Part shown: positions 5,571-9,242 of the stretch, one piece after another
Numbering within the stretch: position 1 is the first letter of the stretch
How the letters are laid out: the number at the start of each line of letters is the position of its first letter
DNA from: MWDV01 sp964634255
GTDB lineage: Bacteria; Verrucomicrobiota; Verrucomicrobiia; Limisphaerales; MWDV01
Assembly: GCA_964634255.1 (NCBI GenBank)
Contig: CAZWJC010000273.1
Coordinates: 1-9,242 of the forward strand
Direction of reading: 5' to 3'
DNA: 9,242 nucleotides
The notes under the pieces: generated by a model
Told to the model about the DNA's origin: nothing
The model's input: the letters and a program-made list of their open reading frames with translations, nothing else
Databases searched by the model: none
Made by a program: the position numbers and the translations under genes

Positions 5571-7109
5571 CTACGGCTTCGCCATCTTGGCGGCGTAATC
5601 CCGGACTAGTGTGGACAGCTCTGCCTTCACCAGCGCAACGGCTGGGTCATTGGCCAAGTTCTTCAACTCGTCCGGGTCGGCCTGTTCGTCGAACAGCATC
5701 GCACCCGCTTCGCCGCCGCCGAACTCCGCGTAGCGCCAACGTTCCGTGCGCACGGCCACGCCATGCAATGAGCGACCGTCCTCGCTCCACACGGTGTAGG
5801 CGGGATGATTCCATTCGGTCGCCGGGTTTAGCAATAGCGGCACCAGGCTGCGGCCCTCGATTCCGCCCGGCAAGGTCAGCCGGCACAGCTCGGCGAGCGT
5901 CGCGTAGAGATCCAAAGACTGAACCACTCGTGAGGATGCCTTCCCATTTCCCTGGTGCTTCGGCGCGGCGATGATCAGGGGAATCCGCGCGCCCTTCTCG
6001 AACAGCGATCCGGCTTTGGACCACTTGCCCCGTTCGCCAAGATGATAACCATTGTCCCCCCAGAAGACGACGACGGTGCGTTCACGCAAACCCAACTTGT
6101 CGAGTTCTGCCAGCACGCGGCCCACGTTCCAGTCCATCCACGAAACCGATGCCAGATACGCGCGGATCATCTGCCGCGCGTCCTGCGGCGTGGCGTCGCG
6201 CCCGATGAACAGGTCCGCGTTCTTGGCGCGGATGGCCGCGGGCGGGAAGCCGTCCGGCACAGTGGGTCGTGGCGCGAAGTTCGGTGGCAACGGAATCTTG
6301 TCCGCGTCGTAGAGATCGAAGAAGCGCTTGGGCGCGGTCGGCGGACTGTGGGGCTTCACGAAGCCGCAGCCCAGGAAGAATGGCTTGTCCTTGTGGGTGC
6401 GCAGGTATTCGATGGCGCGGCTGGCGGTCTTGTAGTCGCCATGCGATTCGCCGTCACCTTCCAGCTCGATCCAGCGGTCGGAATTCTCCGTCCGGCTGCG
6501 GGCGCTTCTGGCGGCGTTGGTCTGCGCGGCGGCAGGCGCGGCTTCAGTCTTCGACGCCGGGCTGGCAGCGCCGGTTTCATCCAAGAGGCGTCGCGCATCT
6601 GCGCCATCGGTCCACGAGGCCAAGTCGTCAATGCCGCCGTGGAAGATCTTGCCCGCTCGCAACGCACCATAGCCGTTCTGCTTGAAGAGTTGCGGCAGGG
6701 TCACCCAATCCGGATGCGCGGTGCGGAAGTCCGTGCGGTTACCGAGCACGCCGGTGGTGGTAGGATGCCGGCCATTGAGCATCGAGACGCGCGACGGGTT
6801 GCAGAGCGGGAACTGGCAGTAGGCGCGATCGAAGCGCACACCCGCGGCGGCCAGCGCGTCGATGTTCGGCGTCTTCGCCACCTTGTTCCCGTAGCAGCCC
6901 AGCTCCGCGCCCAAGTCGTCGGAAATGATGAACAGCACGTTCAGCTTGGTTGCCTCGGCGGCGCTGCCTGTCGGCGCGGGGAGACAAGCCAGCATTGCCA
7001 GAAGGCAAACCGTGCGGTGGTTCAGGTGGGCGCGAAGACTGGGCGCGGACCGGATCCAGCATACGAATCGCGATACGGTGCTCATAATGAGAGAGACTCG
7101 GCACCCCAT
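5571..7109 (-). CDS. Secreted formylglycine-dependent sulfatase, iduronate-2-sulfatase-like
   Basis: A 512-residue type I sulfatase that would remove sulfate esters from glycans outside the cytoplasm. The signature CNPSRVSMLNGRHP (103-116) contains the C-x-P-S-R motif whose cysteine C103 is converted to formylglycine. Metal-site residues are D64-D65 (ISDDLGAELGCYG) and D352-N353 (VVFWGDNGYHLGERGKWSK, 347-365). Further active-site motifs are GKIFHGG (153-159) and GFVKPHSPP (249-257). The pattern GYHLGERGKW and the overall order resemble iduronate-2-sulfatase-type (S1_7-like) enzymes; the substrate cannot be fixed from sequence. An Ala-rich low-complexity insertion lies at about 181-206. Export is supported by a hydrophobic stretch (TVCLLAMLACLPAP, 33-46) ending before AEA. 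The n-region is long, so the ATG at codon 9 (base 7085) is an equally good start. No formylglycine-generating enzyme is nearby. It diverges from the GHL10 gene, whose product is also exported. Confidence 0.92.
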   Translation of the reverse strand: MGCRVSLIMSTVSRFVCWIRSAPSLRAHLNHRTVCLLAMLACLPAPTGSAAEATKLNVLFIISDDLGAELGCYGNKVAKTPNIDALAAAGVRFDRAYCQFPLCNPSRVSMLNGRHPTTTGVLGNRTDFRTAHPDWVTLPQLFKQNGYGALRAGKIFHGGIDDLASWTDGADARRLLDETGAASPASKTEAAPAAAQTNAARSARSRTENSDRWIELEGDGESHGDYKTASRAIEYLRTHKDKPFFLGCGFVKPHSPPTAPKRFFDLYDADKIPLPPNFAPRPTVPDGFPPAAIRAKNADLFIGRDATPQDARQMIRAYLASVSWMDWNVGRVLAELDKLGLRERTVVVFWGDNGYHLGERGKWSKAGSLFEKGARIPLIIAAPKHQGNGKASSRVVQSLDLYATLAELCRLTLPGGIEGRSLVPLLLNPATEWNHPAYTVWSEDGRSLHGVAVRTERWRYAEFGGGEAGAMLFDEQADPDELKNLANDPAVALVKAELSTLVRDYAAKMAKP

Positions 7110-7233
7110 CGCCGCGGGTCAAGTGCGGTTTGGCGCCAACTCGCACGTGCAGCCGCCTAGCAACCTGTGGGCAGCGATCTCCGCCGTCCGGCTTGCCTTG
7201 GGCCGCTGCCTTACAGCACGCTGCATCCACCGT

Positions 7234-9242
7234 ATGTCCTCACGTGTTTTCAGAGAAGTGGGCCTCGCCGGCAGAGTCTTGCTGGCTGGCATCGCGCTGT
7301 GTGTCACTCTCCAAATCTCGGCAGGGCCGGCCCTGGCCGCCACCGGTCGGACGATTGACCTTTGCCAATACGCCACCGACGCGGCTGCCCAAGCAGTCTG
7401 GCAACCAATGGGGGGAACGTTGCGCGTCGCAGTGGCTGATGTGGCCGGGAAGAAAGCCTTGCGCTTGCCCTGCCAGTTCAAGGGCACCACCACCGAGCGC
7501 GCGTCGTGGGATCGCAAAGTGAAACTCGACCTGAACGCGGCGCGGGGCGTGCAATTCGAGTTCTTCTGTCGCGAAGCCACCCCCGTATCCTACTTCAGCC
7601 TGTATTTTCAAAGCGGCGACGGCTGGTATCAGAAAACGTTCTTCCCGGAGGCAACCGGCCAATGGACCACGGTCACCGTGGACAAGGCAGACATGCGGCC
7701 GGAGGGCAATCCCGCTGGCTGGGGACGCATCGAGACCATCCGCATCTCCGCCTGGCGCGGGCAGGACGCGGACACTGAGTTCTTTATCCGCGACCTGCAC
7801 GAAATCGGCGTGCTCGGCGTAGACGTCTCGGTCGCCATCCTCCGCGCGGATTCGGTCGCCCGACAGCGCCCTGACGAGGCCCGCGGGTTGCGGCAGACGA
7901 CCGAACTGGTGGCAGAGCAGTTTCATAACGCCGGCGTCGGCTGCGTGACGCTCAGCGACCTGGAGACAAGCGAGGAGCAACTGAAACTGGCCAAGCTGAT
8001 CGTGCTGCCTCACAACCTCACCCTGCCCGAGCCGGTCGAGACGGCGCTCGCGCGTTATTTGGCGGGCGGAGGCAGGCTGCTGGCCTTTTACACGCTCCCA
8101 AGCCGGCTGCTCACCGCGGCCAACCTGCAAAGCGGCCAACTCCTGAAGGCCTCGCCTGCCGGACAATTCTCCGCCGTGCGGTTCAAGGACAGTCTCCTGC
8201 CGGGCGCGCCGACCGAAGTGCGCCAACAGTCGTGGAACATCAACTCCGTTCAACCCGTTGCCGGCGCAAGCCGCGTCCTTGCCGAATGGTGCGATGACCA
8301 GGGCCGCCCGACTGGCCAACCCGCCGTGCTCGCCTCGACGAATTGCATCTTCATGACGCACATCCTGCTCCCCGGTGATGCTGCCAACAGACAGCAGATG
8401 CTGCTGGCGATGGCCAGCGCGCTGTCACCGGATGTGGCGCGCGAGGCAGCGGAAACGGCCATTGCGAACATCGGCGACGTGGCGAGCTTCCGCAGCTACG
8501 AAGACGCCGCAAAACAGATCCGCAAGCTTGGCCGCAAGAATTCCGAGGCAACCAAGGCGCTGAGAGCCGCTGGCAAGCTGCGCGATGCCGCCAAGAAGTT
8601 GCTTGCGCGCCGGGACTTCATCGGCGCGCGGGCTCAGGCCGCGCTGGCGCATGATCAACTCTACGATGCTTTCTGCCGTGCGCAGCAACCGCTGTCCGGC
8701 GAGTTCCGCGCCTTCTGGTGTCACGACGCTTCCGGCGTTCGCGGTTTGTCGTGGGACGAAGCCATCCGCCGCCTCGCGGACAACGGCTTCAACGCCATTC
8801 TGCCGAACATGCTCTGGGGCGGCGTGGCTTACTACGACAGCAAGGTCCTGCCGGTCGCGCCCTCGGTCGCCACGGAAGGCGACCAGATTCGCGAGTGCCT
8901 AGCCGCTTGCCGCAAGTACGGCGTGCAACTCCACGTCTGGAAGGTGAACTGGAACTTGAGCGGACGTTCGCCCAAGGATTTCGCCGACCGGATGCGCGCC
9001 GAAGGCCGGTTGCAGATGAGTTCGGGCGGCAAGGAAGAGCCGTGGCTCTGTCCCTCGCATCCCGCGAATCAGAAGTTGGAAGTGGATTCGATGGTCGAGC
9101 TCGTTTGCAACTACGACTTGGACGGCATCCACTTCGATTACATCCGCTACCCGGACAACGACCACTGCTTCTGCCCCGGCTGCCGTGAGCGATTTGAGAA
9201 AGCGTGCAGCGTGACGCTCGCCCGCTGGCCGCAGGACGTGCT
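7234..9242 (+). CDS. Large exported multidomain protein with glycosyl-hydrolase-like 10 domain (3' end outside window)
   Basis: One uninterrupted frame of 669 codons running off the right edge. The ATG at 7234 is chosen because it starts a clear signal peptide (core LLAGIALCVTLQISA, probable cleavage after PALA, residue 35), although the frame is open further upstream. Residues 40-192 look like a beta-rich, carbohydrate-binding-type jelly roll (ARGVQFEFFC, WTTVTVDKADM, WGRIETIRISAW). Residues 196-400 look like a glutamine-amidotransferase-like domain (VAILRADS, AKLIVLPHNLTLP, LARYLAGGGRLLAFY) such as accompanies many family-14/42-type glycosidases. Residues 401-485 are helical. From 488 comes a GHL10-type TIM barrel (PF02638): GEFRAFWCHDASG, DNGFNAILPNMLWGG, YGVQLHVWKVNWN, WLCPSHP, and the hallmark DLDGIHFDYIRYP (628-640), followed by a Cys cluster HCFCPGCRERF (644-654). 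Relatives include E. coli DigH, which cuts peptidoglycan glycan strands, but the substrate here is unknown. Confidence 0.82.
   Translation, partial: MSSRVFREVGLAGRVLLAGIALCVTLQISAGPALAATGRTIDLCQYATDAAAQAVWQPMGGTLRVAVADVAGKKALRLPCQFKGTTTERASWDRKVKLDLNAARGVQFEFFCREATPVSYFSLYFQSGDGWYQKTFFPEATGQWTTVTVDKADMRPEGNPAGWGRIETIRISAWRGQDADTEFFIRDLHEIGVLGVDVSVAILRADSVARQRPDEARGLRQTTELVAEQFHNAGVGCVTLSDLETSEEQLKLAKLIVLPHNLTLPEPVETALARYLAGGGRLLAFYTLPSRLLTAANLQSGQLLKASPAGQFSAVRFKDSLLPGAPTEVRQQSWNINSVQPVAGASRVLAEWCDDQGRPTGQPAVLASTNCIFMTHILLPGDAANRQQMLLAMASALSPDVAREAAETAIANIGDVASFRSYEDAAKQIRKLGRKNSEATKALRAAGKLRDAAKKLLARRDFIGARAQAALAHDQLYDAFCRAQQPLSGEFRAFWCHDASGVRGLSWDEAIRRLADNGFNAILPNMLWGGVAYYDSKVLPVAPSVATEGDQIRECLAACRKYGVQLHVWKVNWNLSGRSPKDFADRMRAEGRLQMSSGGKEEPWLCPSHPANQKLEVDSMVELVCNYDLDGIHFDYIRYPDNDHCFCPGCRERFEKACSVTLARWPQDV

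Noticed and set aside
5955..7160. 401-codon plus-strand open frame opposite the sulfatase
   Set aside because: The sulfatase on the minus strand has all its active-site motifs. The antisense frame shows no family resemblance and is compositionally biased.
7240..8361. 373-codon minus-strand open frame opposite the GHL10 gene
   Set aside because: The plus-strand frame is continuous for 669 codons with a signal peptide and GHL10 hallmark motifs; the antisense frame is a shadow.

Overview
The window is a GC-rich, densely coded stretch of bacterial chromosome. It suggests a free-living Verrucomicrobia/Planctomycetes-type bacterium, most likely verrucomicrobial. The reasons are the mix of exported DUF1080, PQQ-like beta-propeller, sulfatase and glycosyl-hydrolase-like-10 proteins, the near absence of recognisable Shine-Dalgarno sites, and the divergent RibH. 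That placement is inferred from gene content, not from a marker gene. I see no tRNA, rRNA, CRISPR array, insertion sequence or phage gene. The longest gap between genes is 184 bases.

Layout, left to right. The 3' end of accC (biotin carboxylase of acetyl-CoA carboxylase) enters from the left and ends at a perfect 11-bp hairpin, where it meets a convergent gene for a secreted DUF1080 protein (388-1023, minus). Divergent from that is a secreted PQQ-type beta-propeller protein (1137-2504, plus). A minus-strand riboflavin cluster follows, transcribed right to left: ribBA (3807-5006), a hicB-hicA toxin-antitoxin pair (3463-3732 and 3221-3454), then ribH (2669-3187). Divergent from ribBA is a small cytoplasmic zincin-like metallopeptidase (5191-5562, plus), which runs almost end to end into a secreted formylglycine-type sulfatase (5571-7109, minus). 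Divergent from the sulfatase is a large exported multidomain protein ending in a glycosyl-hydrolase-like-10 domain (7234 to the right edge, plus, incomplete).

How the genes fit together. RibBA makes both early precursors of riboflavin, the arm from GTP and the four-carbon arm, and RibH joins the later forms of those arms, so two of the pathway's genes are clustered here. The DUF1080 protein, the sulfatase and the GHL10 protein all carry signal peptides and fit breakdown of complex or sulfated glycans outside the cytoplasm, although they are not one operon.

The most unusual arrangement is the intact hicBA module between ribBA and ribH, in the same orientation with short gaps. It may share transcripts with riboflavin synthesis. 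Otherwise the region looks ordinary: I found no convincing previously undescribed system. The very long open frames opposite ribBA, the sulfatase, the propeller gene and the GHL10 gene are best explained as high-GC shadows.
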